Part shown: one piece after another, positions 36,454-49,249 of the stretch
Layout of the letters: every line of letters begins with the position of its first letter
How positions within the stretch are numbered: position 1 is the stretch's first letter
Assembly (NCBI RefSeq): GCF_003286085.1
Contig: NW_020825358.1
Span: 1 to 64,000, forward strand
Origin: Drosophila persimilis
Taxonomy: Eukaryota; Arthropoda; Insecta; Diptera; Drosophilidae
Direction: 5' to 3'
Length of the DNA: 64,000 bases
Translations under genes and position numbers: made by a program
The notes under the pieces: generated by a model
Databases searched by the model: none
What the model saw: the letters and a program-made list of their open reading frames with translations, nothing else
What the model was told of the DNA's origin: nothing

Positions 36454-37879
36454 GCCTTCCCACCCCCCTCCCCCCCAGCAACCACTACCTTATCGGCTGC
36501 CATATTAATGTACTGGAAATTTGCCATTTTTCCTTATTTTTTTTTTCGTGGGGGAGCAACCAGAGAAGGAGGCCCCAAAGAAGCTTTTCATTTAGTTGTC
36601 GAATGTTCTTTAATCTCATTTAGAGCGAAGCGACGGCTTCCAGGGAAATAAAACCCATTAGGCATAAATATCAGTTGAAATATATATATAGGAAGGGGGG
36701 GGGGGGGGCCAGTGACACTCGTGAAACCTTAAGCCATTCAATGCCAACGATGCGTGTCCTTTACAGTCGATTCTAATCAGGCAGCAAAAAGGCAACAAAA
36801 CGAAGAGAAGAATTTTCATTCCCGTTCGAAGATTTGATGCACTTGAATGACTTTCATTCACCAGCTACCCCCCGCACCCTTGGAGTCAAGGGTCAATGGC
36901 GGTGGGCGGGTCCTTTTGTCATTGGCCTTTTTTTTTCTTGGTTCGAATTTTTGTGCTTTGACTTTTTGGGGCTCGCTGCGAGATTGAATGAAATGCATTG
37001 TCCTGGTTTTGGGTAAGACGATTGATTGTCCTTATCGGGGCAGAGGCGGCAGCAAATATCAAGATATTTAAGTAATTAAATGAGCAGCCATGTGTGGAAA
37101 GAGCCCGTCGGAGGAGATTACAGTGATGGGAGGAGATGAAGCGCCTCTTTTGGGGCTCGAAACAACACAAAAAAGGGGCTCCCCCCTTTCCCTTGATACC
37201 GGCTACCCTCCCGCACGTAGCCCCATTAATTTCTTTTGCCATTTTAATTTCGCTTTCATTTTGGGCGACGCTGCAAGGCCAAATGCAATGGCAACGAAAA
37301 CGGCAATAGGTGGGGGCCACAGGGAGAAGCAGATGGTAGAGAGAAAATGAGAAAAGAAAGAAGAAAACTGTTGCATTAAAAGCGTGGGGGGGGGGTGGGG
37401 GGAGGCGTCACCCGGCTACGTCATGGCTGCGGCGCCCCCGTGATGCTGCCGCCGCCACTGCCGCTGTGTGAAAATGAGGCAAGTTCGTAGTTAGTCCGTC
37501 ATCGTTCGCTGCTCCTTGCTGCTGGGCTCCGCTTGTTTCATTTCATTTATTTCAGCCTGGAACCGGCGCTCTTCCCACCTCCCGCCTCCCACCTCCCCCT
37601 CCGCCTCCTGTTGGGGGGGCCCGGCTGGGACTATAATTTCCATTCGCCCATTAAAAATGCTCCTCTTCGGCATTGGCATCCTCGTCGTTGGCGCGGCATT
37701 CGTTTAGTCTGTGTTTTTTTTGTTGTTTTTTGGGGAGCCGCAAGAGAGCGCGCCAGCGATGCCACCGACGCGCCAAATGAATGGGAATGAATGAAACTGA
37801 AAATGAAAATGAATAAATGATAATGAGAGCGGTTCGCAGCAGCAGCAGCAGCTGATGAGAGGCAGAGAGGGAGACCGAG

Positions 37880-37881
<2 letters not shown>

Positions 37882-37910
<29 letters not shown>
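37882..37910. repeat. (GA)n microsatellite
   Basis: About 14 GA units within a longer purine run. Confidence 0.95.
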
Positions 37911-37915
<5 letters not shown>

Positions 37916-38377
37916 GAGGCTGTGCTGCTGCTGCCGCTGCGCTGCTTCGCTGATGAGATAATGGCTGCGGTGTCTCTGTGTTTTTACTTTTCCTCTGCTT
38001 TTCCTCCCACTCCCCCCACTCCCCCCCACGCGCTAACGAGGCAAATGTTTTAAATGTGGGTTTCAAGGTCAAGGTCTGCTCTGCCGCTGTCTCTCTCTCT
38101 CTCTCTCTCTCGCTGCGTTCATTAAGCGCCTGTCGGGCAGAGGCTGTGGCGCGGCTGCTGATTAGCATAATGAAGGGGGTCGGGTCGGTCATTGAACCCA
38201 GGACGAAACAGGACGAGACAGGACGTTTGAGAGGCTGTGGAGCCACAGGTGGCTCTTTGTCGGTATTTTTAATCACTTTTTCGTGGCTCTTTGCCTTTGC
38301 CTACTTCCAGGCGCATTTTTCAGTCGGAATTCTCGAAGGAAACATTTGATAAAATTGCAAAACGAAGCACCCAGAGA

Positions 38378-38392
38378 GGGGGGGGGGGGGGG
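38378..38392. repeat. G15 homopolymer
   Basis: Fifteen consecutive G, followed by (GGGGC)n. Confidence 0.9.
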
Positions 38393-38563
38393 TGGGGAGA
38401 GGTGTGGCGCGGGGCGGGGCGGGGCGGGGTAGGACAGTCACTGAGTGGCAGCGTCGAACGTCGAACGACGACGCACATCAAAATATGCAAATTGGAATTT
38501 CAGAAATACAGCAATATTGTTGAAGCTCCCTCCAGCCCCACAACCACCCCCACCCACACTCCA

Positions 38564-38578
38564 CCCCCCCCCCCCCCC
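38564..38578. repeat. C15 homopolymer
   Basis: Fifteen consecutive C. Confidence 0.9.
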
Positions 38579-39175
38579 TGGATACACACACATAAAATAC
38601 ATATATATTTCTATATAGTTAACCCGATTTTGGGGCCCTGCGGCAGCTGACTGCGACGTCAACGTCACCGTCACCGTCGCCGTCGTAGTGTCTGCCATTA
38701 TTCGCCTTTAGTCCTGTGCACGCTGCTTCGCTGCCTGCCGCTGCCTGACGCTGCCTGACGCTGCCTGCAGAGACGTCGACCAGTGCGCATGCGTCGCCAG
38801 GCTGCCGTCTCGCTTGCACTTGTGCCCGGCCGCCTGGAGTGCCGCCTCTCGCTGCCGCCGAAAGAGAGAGAGGAGAGGCTGCCCGCCTGCCCGCCTTTCA
38901 ACCCCCATTCGGAGTAGCAGCGCAATGGCTGTTCCATTCCCGGCCGTTCCCTGCCCTGCACTGGATAATTGAGTAGCGACGGGGGAACGTTTTGGCATTT
39001 GGTACGGCGAAATTAACGCCCGGAAAATGAAAATGAAAATGAGAAAACAAAGACACACGAAAAATTACCCAAAATGAAGTTTTCCAGGCAGCGACGCGGC
39101 GACGGCGACGGCAGCAGCAGGTTCGGGGGTTCAATGGCTGTGCCGGGCTGCTCTCGGAATATTTAATGACGTAAT

Positions 39176-39197
39176 GCGACGCCGGCGTCGGCGTCGC
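39176..39197. repeat. GC-only hairpin
   Basis: GCGACGCCG pairs perfectly with CGGCGTCGC across a four-base loop. It lies at the edge of the CpG-rich stretch. Confidence 0.7.
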
Positions 39198-40617
39198 TGC
39201 CAGCAATTAAGCAACAGTTAAATTAAACGGGTTTCTAGTTCAAGGACACGACCCAGCGACGACGACGTGCCGGCATAACAACAAAAGCAGCAACAACGGC
39301 AACGGCAACGGCGGGAGGCAGGCGGCTGTGGGTGGTTTGGGCTGCTCTGCTTTTAATTGTGGTGCTTCCTGGGGGGTGGGGAGGCGGGCAGCCCTGTCTG
39401 TCCTTGAGAATCGTTTGCATTGCCTGCAGCTTGGGGCAGGTTGGGGTGGATGTATCTCAAAGATTGGGTGATACACAATTATTGCAGCTCCTTCAGGAGT
39501 GGCTGAAACGATTTCGTATATGATTTGGGTTCTTCAAGGAGTCTGGGAGCTTGGGAGGTTGCCCAAAGGGTAGTTCTATAAAAACTAAGCCCTTTGAAAG
39601 CCGAAAAGTCTAAGTAGCAGCCCTTAACGGCTATTTTTATATGAAAATTGAAGGAAAAAAACGACCCAAAGTAAAACCAAATTATATGGAAATATATTTA
39701 ACGTTTTTGGTAACCAATAAAAAATACAATTAAACAACAAAATGGAGACAAAACTTGTTTCAAATTATTCCATCAACACTTCCAGTCGCCCCGCCCACCT
39801 GGCCCCCTTCCGTGCATTGGCTTTCCCACAACAATTAGCTCAGTCCAGTGGCATTCGCTCTCTTCGCTCGCTCGCTCTCGCTCTCTCTCTCTCCCTCTCT
39901 CTCTCTCCACTCATTCATTCTCTTTCGCTCAATTTGCGAACCGGCAACACGTGCTTTGGGCCGGCAACGTCATGACGCTCATTTTCATTTGCGCGATTTT
40001 CATTTTCATTCATTGCGGCCCCCCCACACCAGCACGGAATACGGCACAGCTGTCTCCACCCGCCCCCGCCCCCGCACCCGCCACCCCCTCTCTCTGTCTC
40101 TCTCTCTCTGTCTCTCTTTCTCCTGCCAGGTCTCTGCCCACTCTCTGCTGGCTAATGACGATGGAAAAGCAGCAACAGCTGATGTTGTCGCCTGTACATT
40201 TTCTTTTTAATTTTTGCGCCAATTTTGGTTTTGCGCGCTTTTCCTTGGCAGCTTCGCGGGCGGTAAAAGTGTGCAGTTTTCGCTTAATTGTGGCGATGGC
40301 AGGACAGAAGGACTATCGATTCAAATGAAAGGAGTAGCAGTGGCAAGGGGAGTGGCAGGGGGAGTGGCAGTGGCAGTGGAAGCCCCACTGTGGAAGGCCC
40401 TGAACAATCGCAACATAAAAACGTAAAAACGTATAAGTATGCATAAAGGAATTTTCCTTTTCTAAGACATTTTTTCCCGGGCAAGGGGGCGGGGGGCAGG
40501 GGGAATGCTGGGGATTGGTGGGGAGAATGTCTTATATATATTTTTATGAGATAAAATAGAAAATTTTGTTATCAGGCAGCAGCGGCAAAAGGGATATAAA
40601 GCAGCAGAAGCACACAG

Positions 40618-40620
<3 letters not shown>

Positions 40621-40650
<30 letters not shown>
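40621..40650. repeat. (CA)n microsatellite
   Basis: Fifteen CA units. Confidence 0.95.
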
Positions 40651-40652
<2 letters not shown>

Positions 40653-41264
40653 AGTACAAAGGCCCCACTTGAAATGGCAGCCATCCAGGCAGCCCCCCAT
40701 CCCCCGTACCCCGCTCCCCCTTGAACCACACTGGAGTTGCCAGTGCCAACGGAAAATGTCTTCGGGTTGAGTGCTTTTCCGGAGAAAATGTAATTTTCTC
40801 ATGGCAGGCAACGGCAACGGCAACGGCAACGGCAGCGGCAGCTCGTTCTCCTTTCGCCTTTCACTCTGTCTCTCTGTCTCTGCGCCTCTCTCTCTCTCTG
40901 TGCCTCTCTCTCTCCTCGCTTTCTGTTCGTTCCTCGTCGAACGTGGCACGATTGAAGTGTCGGTTGGGTACCTAGGCGAAAAAGGAAACTTAAAGGATGC
41001 TCCCCACCGTCACACAGCAGCTTTCCTTCTCCCCCCCCCCTCTCACAATGGTGCTCTGCTCTCTCCGTCTTGACAGTTTCCTGTTGCCCTTTTTCGCCAG
41101 CGCCTTGCAAATTGCTCACGCTTGCCAAGTGTGTGTGTGTGTGTGGGTGGGTGTGCACTGAGAGAAACACAGTTCCCTGTGGTAGAGGCCCTGTGCCAGC
41201 CCCCCGGCTCCAGGCAGGCTTCTTTCGCTCAGTGCATAAGTGTCTACATGGCATTGTCCTGACT

Positions 41265-41300
<36 letters not shown>

Positions 41301-41301
41301 C
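41265..41301. repeat. (CTGG)n tetranucleotide array
   Basis: About nine units, the same unit as the array at 9.8 kb. Confidence 0.95.
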
Positions 41302-42769
41302 TGTTCCTGCTGCTGATGCTGATGCTGCCGTTGCTGTTACTGTCTTTGTCATTATCCTTTTGGGGTATTGCGACGTGTCAAAGCAACAACATCAGAAGGG
41401 AGCACCAGCTAAAGCTCCAGCTCCCAGCTCCCGGCGCCCGGCGCCCCACCTCTCGACCGTGTATGCAGTAGCATCCATCAATTTGATGGATAAATATATG
41501 CAAATTGTGTATTAGCTGTCCTTGTTGGTTGTTCTTGTTGCTGTTGCTGTAGCCGCTGCTGTTGTTATCCTTTAGCAAACAGACACACACACACACACGG
41601 ACACATCAATAGTCGTCGTTGGCCCCCACGCCCCGCCCCACGCCCCACGGGGATGGCATGGAAATGAATTTGGCACACGTGTAGTTGAGCACTTCTCTCG
41701 CAGCCCACACCTTTTCCCCCCCTCACCCCCCCTGCCCTGTGTGTGTGTGCATTTGAGTTGTGCTCCCCCCCCCCGCCCTGCCCCGCATCTCGAATGCTGG
41801 ATGCTGGTTCAATAAATCATCCTAACTGCCTGTCGAAATGGAATTTCTCAAGAGCAACTCAAAGGCAGGCGGGAGGGGGGGAGGGCGAAAAGAGATCCAA
41901 GGTACTGTCAGCCTTCAGTCGTCCTTCCTTCCCGTGGAAACTTCACGCTAATTGAATTACCCTGCAGCCGCCTCGGGGGACATTCACACGATCTGGAAAA
42001 TGGGAAAACGCAGCCAGCCCTTTCACTTTTTTTTCACCTTTTTCCTGCCAGCGCTCGGGCTATGCAAATTCCTTGAGAGGGTTGCAAAAGGGTTTGTTTC
42101 CTCGAAAGGAACTTGTGATTTATATGCAAAAATCATCGAGGACAATGCAGCCGAGGATCGCCGGAGAGTGGGGCATCGACAAAAAAAAAAAAAAAAACAC
42201 AAAAAACAAAAAACGATCAAATGTCGCGGCTCGCTGTTGTTGTCATTGTTGCCTCATTTGCATTCGAATGCCGCCGCATGGGAAGCCGGGCCGATAACCT
42301 GAATCCTGAGGCTGTGTGTGGCAGGAACCTGGTGGCAGATGCAGCCCGAATCTGCGACACGTCAAACTGTGAAAATTAATATTTTTGCTCGTTTCGGGCC
42401 ACGCCGCCGATGACGTTGCGCAAAAATTATGCAAATTTATTTTCGCACCACAAAAGATGACACAAAAGAAGTTGTAACAGTTTTTCCTGCAAGGTGTGAA
42501 AGGGGTTTTTCTTTTGTTTAATTAACAGACAAAGAAAGGGCGGCCGGGGAAGGTCCTCCACGGATCGATCGATCATCAAGGGTGCGAAATGCTGAATTAT
42601 GCGCCACAGAAAGCGAGAGCTGATGGATATGAAACTCTACAGTGAATACAAGTGTGAATGTGGAATGAATGAAACGGGATTCAAATTGTGGAATATGTCT
42701 CTCAAGGACAGCCACTAGATCTGAAATTCTCGAATTCCTAGGACCAGCTTTATATGTATATATTTTCAA

Positions 42770-43330
42770 GATTTTTTTTATTTATATTTATTTAATTTAA
42801 TTATCTAAGATTTAATTAATAATATATAATCGTATCCATAAAAATATGCACCTATTGGATCTATTCTATCCCTTTTCTGTAGATAAAATTACTTTTCTAT
42901 TATGTGTTTATTTAACAAATTAATTAAATTATTTAAAATTACAAACAATATGATTGTGCGGGCTAAGCCCTAATTTAAAGTGTGTACTAGCTCCATCTCT
43001 GTACCTCCTTTGCGGTCACTTCATTGTCCATTCTTGGAGTACAGAATGTCCCCAATCTATTATTATTGTCCCGAGATTGGCTCGCTTGCCGGCAAATATT
43101 TAATTTTTAGAGGCTCTGGCATCTTTGGCCACCCTCCCACATACAAAACAAATTTTAGTGTATTTTAAACTTAATATTAAACAATTTTAGGCAGCGAAAA
43201 AGCTCTTTTCTTCAGCGATATCGAGTATGCCATTCAAAATAATTTAGTATAATAATTTAATATAAACCCTAAACTTAAACCTAAGCTTTTATTTATCATA
43301 AAATGGAAAATTGAATAAAATATGCAACAA
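42770..43330. other. AT-rich island
   Basis: It is dominated by TTTAATTTAATT words with a short medium-GC insert (43000-43140). I could not define a clear tandem period, and no gene is seen. Confidence 0.5.
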
Positions 43331-44915
43331 CAAAATCGACTAAAACCATTTGCAGCATTGCCGCAGTTTTTGCCCTTTCAAATGGAATTCGCAGGCGCCA
43401 TCTATGGCGCAACTAGCGAACCGCCAAGACGCCCCTGCTAATGCCAAGCAGTGCTCTGCAGGATGCTGCAGTGCACAAGCAGTGCCCAAGCAGTACCGCA
43501 ACGAAAAGGAGGGATGAAATGGAATAAATGTGCAAATACCACGCTAAATATTTAATGTAAACCATTCGGGCAATTATCATTTTGAATTTATGAAAGCGAA
43601 ATATCAGATAATACAAAAATTAATTTCAATAAATTGCCAGCCAGCGGCAGGGTGGAGCAGGGGGATGCGAACTCTGTGATAAATTGTGCGAATACCTTGC
43701 GAACATATTTCAATTCTGTACTGGCGGCAATTATTAAAAAGCAATTAATAAACGTGCGACGGCAGCAAGTAGCACTCTGCACTGTGCAACTGCAACTGGG
43801 CCCCCAAAATGCCTATTCATAATTATGTGGCAGGAAGCAGAGGCAGTGCCGAGTGCCCAGTGCCCAGTGCCAGCGACAGCGACTCTTTGCCTCTCTGCCA
43901 ATGAATTATGTTGTAAATGCCGGGAATAGCCAGCTGACCAGAGCCCAGTCCCAGTCCCAGGCCCAGTCCCAGGCCCAGTGTGGACCCGGGGTCCGTTGTA
44001 ATTTCAATGGTTAATGAGAGAATACCGCAAACTTGGGGCAGCTGCTACCGCATTTGCGCTTGGCCAGAGCTGCGCATTAATTTCGAAATAAACGCTCTTA
44101 ATGCCAGGCACTGCACGGGGAAGGCACCGGCCTGTATCGTTCGATATTGGCTTCGATTTGATGATGGCTCGTTAATTTGCGTTAACGATCGCCGGGCCTC
44201 TCCTGCAGCAAAACAAACAACGAAAGCATCGAATGGTTCGGATCGGATCGGATCGGATCGGATAGGCTTTGGCTTCGGTCTTTCAGTCCTTCAGTCCGGT
44301 CCAACAAATTATCTCCTCTTTTATGGCTATGGATCGGGGGTACTCCAACGGGATAATCGCCAGTGTAAACACGCATCAGTTTGCGTGCCAAAGACACGAA
44401 ACCTTCAATCAGCCCCTCTGATCCGATCAACTGACCAACTGGCTGACTTGAGGCCAGAGCCAGGGCCAGGGACAGGGCTAGGGACAGGGCCAGGAGCCGG
44501 CGTTAGGATTCGCACTGTTAAGCAAACAAAGTGGACGGATGGATGGATGGAAACCCTCTGACAGGGAGGGTAACACTTGCAGAATGCTGTTCTGTTCTCT
44601 CCTCGATTCAGCATTCATTCGCCTCAAATTAAATGTAATTATTGTGGAGGCTCTTGCCTGGGCTTTTATGTACTTGGCGCTTCTTTGGCCGCACTGCGCA
44701 AAAGTGAAAGTCCCCTATCGAGAACTGGTTCTCAGAGCAGGTTCTGTGGCCCCAAACCTGGGTTCTTGAATGGAACTTCTTCCCAGAGATCGCCGTTCGC
44801 CGTTCGCCAGGGCGTTGCTCTGCATGTCCCCAGCGAATTAGCATCGTAATACCCATCGAGTATCCCTACTTTAATGGCCGCACATTGTTGTGTTCGGGTT
44901 CTAATTACAATGCTT

Positions 44916-44941
44916 ACACACACACACACACACACACACAC
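44916..44941. repeat. (CA)n microsatellite
   Basis: About 13 CA units. Confidence 0.95.
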
Positions 44942-46050
44942 GCGGCATATCGTTATGTCTTCATAAAGATGCCAATCATGGCTAAAAGCGGGCCTGTGAG
45001 CCATGCCATGCCATGTAAACTGGGCCAACACCAGCCCCGCCATTAACTAGCGCTAATAACAGCGCACTGGCCCCCCAAAAAATAAAACAAAAAACAAACC
45101 GAAACAGCCAGCCACCATGTAATGCATGTGATTATAATTATTTTTAAATATATTGTGCACTGGCGACACTTTGCATGATTTTCTGCTCGACTGAATGATT
45201 AAGTCGGTAGATGGGAGGGGTAGGGGCGGGGGGTAGGGCTATGGGGATTGTGTGTGCACTCAATGGCCCTCAATGCAGACGTCGCTGGGCCAAACGATCT
45301 GTTAATAAACACCTTCCCAGGCTCAGTGGAAGTCCCATTCCCGAACCCGAACCCAAACCCGAACCTGAATGGATGCATTCATTTGAGTGCCGCCGCCGCC
45401 GCCGCTGCAACTTCCACTTGGGGTCTCTGTGGGTCTCTCTCTCTGCTCTGCTCTGCCCACATACTTCAGATGTATATGCATTATTTTAATGACAGGGCCC
45501 CGCTCTCTACTTGTGACGCACGCCTCAGACATTAAGCACGACAACGAGGACGACAACGACAACGACAACGACAACGATGATGACAGGCAGCAGGAGAAAA
45601 CAACTCTGAGTCGCCGCCGAATATGTGAAGGACAACATCGCTGGGGTAATTGCAGGGCGACATTCACAATTCACCAACGATAAGAGCAGGGGATGGGGTA
45701 TGGGTATGGGGATGGGGAGGCCTGCTGCAACCTCAAGAAGGAGCCAGATCGAAAATGAGGCAGGCTGCAAAGCAAGAGCCCATGCAAATTACACTTGCAA
45801 CCGGCAGTTGTTGATTTTTGCTTAATGAGTTTGTAGTTGAGTGTAATAAGGGGTTGAGAGCAGGCACCCCCCACCCCTCCCCACCCCGCTTTGGCCTATA
45901 TACATTACACCTCGAATTATCGAATGAAAAGGGTTTTGGGCTGTACAGTTTGAGAGCAACTGTGGCCACCGAACGCCAGGGGGCGCTGCCTTAGGGGTTG
46001 CTTGCCAGCGATTGGAAGATCAATAGCTGATTGGAAACTCACGGGGTGGC

Positions 46051-46082
46051 AATCGAATCGAATCGAATCGAATCGAATCGAA
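46051..46082. repeat. (AATCG)n pentanucleotide array
   Basis: Six units. The related GATCG(G) run occurs at about 44235 and 51695. Confidence 0.95.
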
Positions 46083-46551
46083 GGCAGAGCTCCTTTAATT
46101 GATAGACTATCTGTCTGACCCCTGACCTCATACAATTTCATGCCTCAATTGGGTCCAGACAGAGAGTCACCGCCCCCACCCCCCCGCGTGGAAGCTCCCA
46201 TTTCGAAAAGCCATTAAATCGCCTCACAGCCCCCACACGCCACACGAGTGAACAAACAAAAACTAACCAGCGCCAGAACCAGTAACCCCGACGACCCCCG
46301 ACGACCCCTCGGGCCAAGGGACAACCCTTTCTTTGCACACGGGCCAGAGCCGAGTCCCTCATCCCCCCCTTGTGCGCTCTGTTCTCCTGTCAAATCGTCA
46401 TGATTTAATGAAAAAATCAAGTGAAAAAAAACTTATTTGCATAGGGATATAATTTAGCATTAAACGGGCTGTGGAGGAAAAAAACCAAAAAAAAAAAAAG
46501 GATTTTCAAGCGAGATTTTGCTTTTTTTTTACACTCCTTTATTATTCCTGT

Positions 46552-46588
46552 TTGTGTGTGCGTGCGTGTGTGTGTGTGTGTGTGTGTG
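46552..46588. repeat. (TG)n microsatellite with two CG steps
   Basis: About 18 TG/CG units. Confidence 0.95.
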
Positions 46589-47330
46589 ATAGGAAATGGC
46601 TCATTCCTATCTCTGTTTGTCTGAGATTAATATGCCGTGCATCTGTCGGTTTGTTTCTGTGTCGTCTGTCGTTTGGAACCGGAGATAGAGCCAGAGCCAG
46701 AGCCTGAGCTAGAGCTAGAGCTGGAGGGGATTGTCCCATAGATCTCTCTCCCTCTCCCCCTCTCTATCTATCTGTTTGGCCTGTCAGTTGGTTTTCTGTT
46801 TATCGCTTTCCGCTGCTGCCTTCTTTTTTTTTTTCCTCGTTTCTCGGGTTTTTTGTTTTTTGAATGATGGTTGAAAATTAGCATGGATACGATTTCACTT
46901 TTTCTCTGTGGCTCATTCGCTCGTTTTTTCCCCCTTTTTGGTTTTTTGTTGGATTTTGGGTTAGTTGTTTGCTGTAATCGATAGGATTGGGTTTCGCGCG
47001 GGTTAACGAAGCGCAAAAGTGCTTTTTTGGCTGGTTAGATGCGAGATCTCTATGAGGACGGCAGGCGGGCAGCAGGAGCAAATACTATCGGGCTTATAGT
47101 TAGGGCTCCAAGATGAATTGAAAGTGTATTTGGAGCTGTGCCAGAAGATACATATGTGTTGAGACCTTAAAAGAATTCCAGGCCTTGTTTGTGATCTAAC
47201 AAATAGGTAGGAGGCACAAAATTGTGTGCTAGACCCAGGCAAAGGATACATCGTGGCGATTTCACATAAGTGTTCCTTTGGGTCTACATTAGATAAGTTT
47301 TTCTCCCATTTGTGTGTTGGAATCGTGCTT

Positions 47331-47969
47331 TGTTTACATCAGAGAATGTGTACAATAATGTTTTATTTGTGGAAATTGGAAATTTGTATACATAAATCAT
47401 AGTTTCCTCTAAATCTTCGGTATTTATGCCACTTTATGTCTAAATCATGTTCATAAGGTAAAAGAATTTATAGTAGATCTATGAATGCCTCATTAAACTC
47501 GGAGAAAGAAGCCTTGAAATTCGATTTAAAAATGTATACGAATAGAATTCCATCCAGATAGAAAATTATGATATTAAATTGTGTAAATTTGACCCTTGAT
47601 TTGAAAAAATTCAATATAAATATAATAAATAATAAAATAAATTATAAATAAATTAATCTATTATTATTATTATTTATTAATAGATAAATAAAATTAATAC
47701 AAATATAATATATTAATATAATATAATATATTTAATATAAATACATATATCATATTTGAATTAAGTATTTTCCCATCCAGATGAAATATAAATTATTATT
47801 ATTATTTTTAAATAATGCTAATAACTAGTTAAAACTAAATATTAACAAAAGTTTGAGCTATAGCTACTGAGGGCTTAAGCTCTCTAGGGTTATTGGGTTA
47901 GATGTTGCGAGGAGTATTTATAAAATTTGAAAATGGGTTATAGATTGTGAACGATCTTTGCGGTTAAAT
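47331..47969. other. AT-rich stretch, left part of island
   Basis: ATAATAT and TTATTATTA runs. No open frame and no defined period. Confidence 0.5.
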
Positions 47970-48510
47970 TTAAATTTTTCCCACAAATTTAAGTTAATAT
48001 TTTTATTTTAAAACGTTTTATATTTAAATTAAATATGGGCCGCATTAAAAAGACTTTAATAAATTTATATTTAAATCAAAGTGAATTCTATTTGATTTCA
48101 TTTTAGATTTTTATTTAAAAAGTGCATATATTTAATTTCAGCAAATTTTGTCATATTTAGATTAAATATTTGCTTATCTAAATTATATATAAATATTTCC
48201 CCCAAATTTAATAGAATATATTTATTCATTTATGACTTAATAATTAATATAAAAATACTTTTTAATACATTTATATTTAAATCAATAGAATTCACTATTT
48301 AATTACATTTTAGATTTGTATTTAAAAAGTGCGTATTTCAGTCAATTTTTTCATATTTGCTTATCTAAATTATATATAAATATTTCCCACACATTTATTA
48401 TTATTATTTATTATTTTTTTATATTAAATAAAAAGACTTCAATAAATTTGTATTTAAATCAAAGTGAATTCAATTTTATTTCATATGAGATGTTTATTTA
48501 AAAATTGAAT
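47970..48510. repeat. AT-rich tandem repeat, about 180-205 bp
   Basis: TATTTAAATCAAAGTGAATT (or AATCAATAGAATTC) recurs at about 48070, 48278 and 48453. Each copy is followed by TTTTAGATTT, TTTAAAAAGTGC and CTTATCTAAATTATATAT, TATTTCCC strings. This makes two full copies and partial ends. Confidence 0.85.
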
Positions 48511-49204
48511 TTTTTAATTCGAGTATATTTTGTATTACAAAACTGCCTATTTAAACATAATAGAGGTGTGTTTCTTTTCGCTATGCCATTTTTTACTGCG
48601 TTTGGTTATACATATTATACGCAAGAAATTTCTGAACTTAATCTTTCAATTTTGTCATTTAAGGGGGCTCCTTTTGGCCCTGAATTTATTTATTATATAC
48701 CCTTGAGATTAGTTACCAGGCCTTTCTTCGTTTCCAATCACTTGCCATGTCCATTTCTATGGCCACAAATCTGCTCTAAACCTCGACTCCAAAGTTCCAT
48801 TTTATCTAGAAGCCGTGGAAGGCATTGCCAAGCCTAAGCCGCCGACTGATGTATTTATTACCAACTTAAATTGCCTTCTAATTACAGATGACGCCTTTAC
48901 ATTAGCATTTCCACGGCGGCCCTTATCTCACCTGTCGAGTCGGGCAACCACCCTCTGGGCAGTCCTCCCCCCGCACGGCGTACAGCGCACAGCCGCACCC
49001 CCATCTTCGTTTTGGGGTAAAAATAACATGAAATGGCCTGGCATTTACATAAGAAATTGGCTTGTAAAATTAATCCGCAATAAGCTTCTTTCTCAGACGA
49101 GTTTTTCAGTTCAGAAATTACCGTATTAGAAAGCAATTAGCTTTTGAATATCTCGCGCCCACTCAAGACAATGGGCCTGGGCGTGGGGGCGTGACGGGAT
49201 ACCC

Positions 49205-49246
<42 letters not shown>
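49205..49246. repeat. (GA)n microsatellite
   Basis: About 20 GA units with a single GATAG step. Confidence 0.95.

Positions 49247-49249
<3 letters not shown>

Larger units (their letters stand above)
37400..39300. promoter_or_regulatory. CpG-rich, promoter-like stretch
   Basis: Base composition shifts to GC- and CpG-rich words (GCGGCG, CGTCACCGTC, GCGACG), with CRE-like GACGTCA near 38653, ATGACGTAAT near 39166, long GA runs at 37882 and short imperfect CTGCCTGACG repeats at 38740-38770. This is what a broad fly promoter or Polycomb-type element can look like. I cannot place a start site or coding exon, so the strand is left open. Confidence 0.25.
35331..42769. other. Non-coding segment
   Basis: No gene is supported. 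It holds CA and GA arrays, a CGACGG hexamer array and the CpG-rich 37.4-39.3 kb stretch listed separately. An acceptor-like CATTTCATTTATTTCAG ends at about 37554 but no exon follows with an open frame and donor. Confidence 0.5.
43331..47330. other. Non-coding segment
   Basis: No gene is supported. It has CCCAGTCCCAG repeats (43.94-43.98 kb), GATCG and AATCG pentamer arrays, GACAAC repeats at 45.55 kb and CA/TG tracts. Confidence 0.5.

Noticed and set aside
35791..36651. 286-codon frame
   Set aside because: It is made of CA, GGCGAC, TGCCAC and GA repeats with poly-K runs. No protein-like segments are present.
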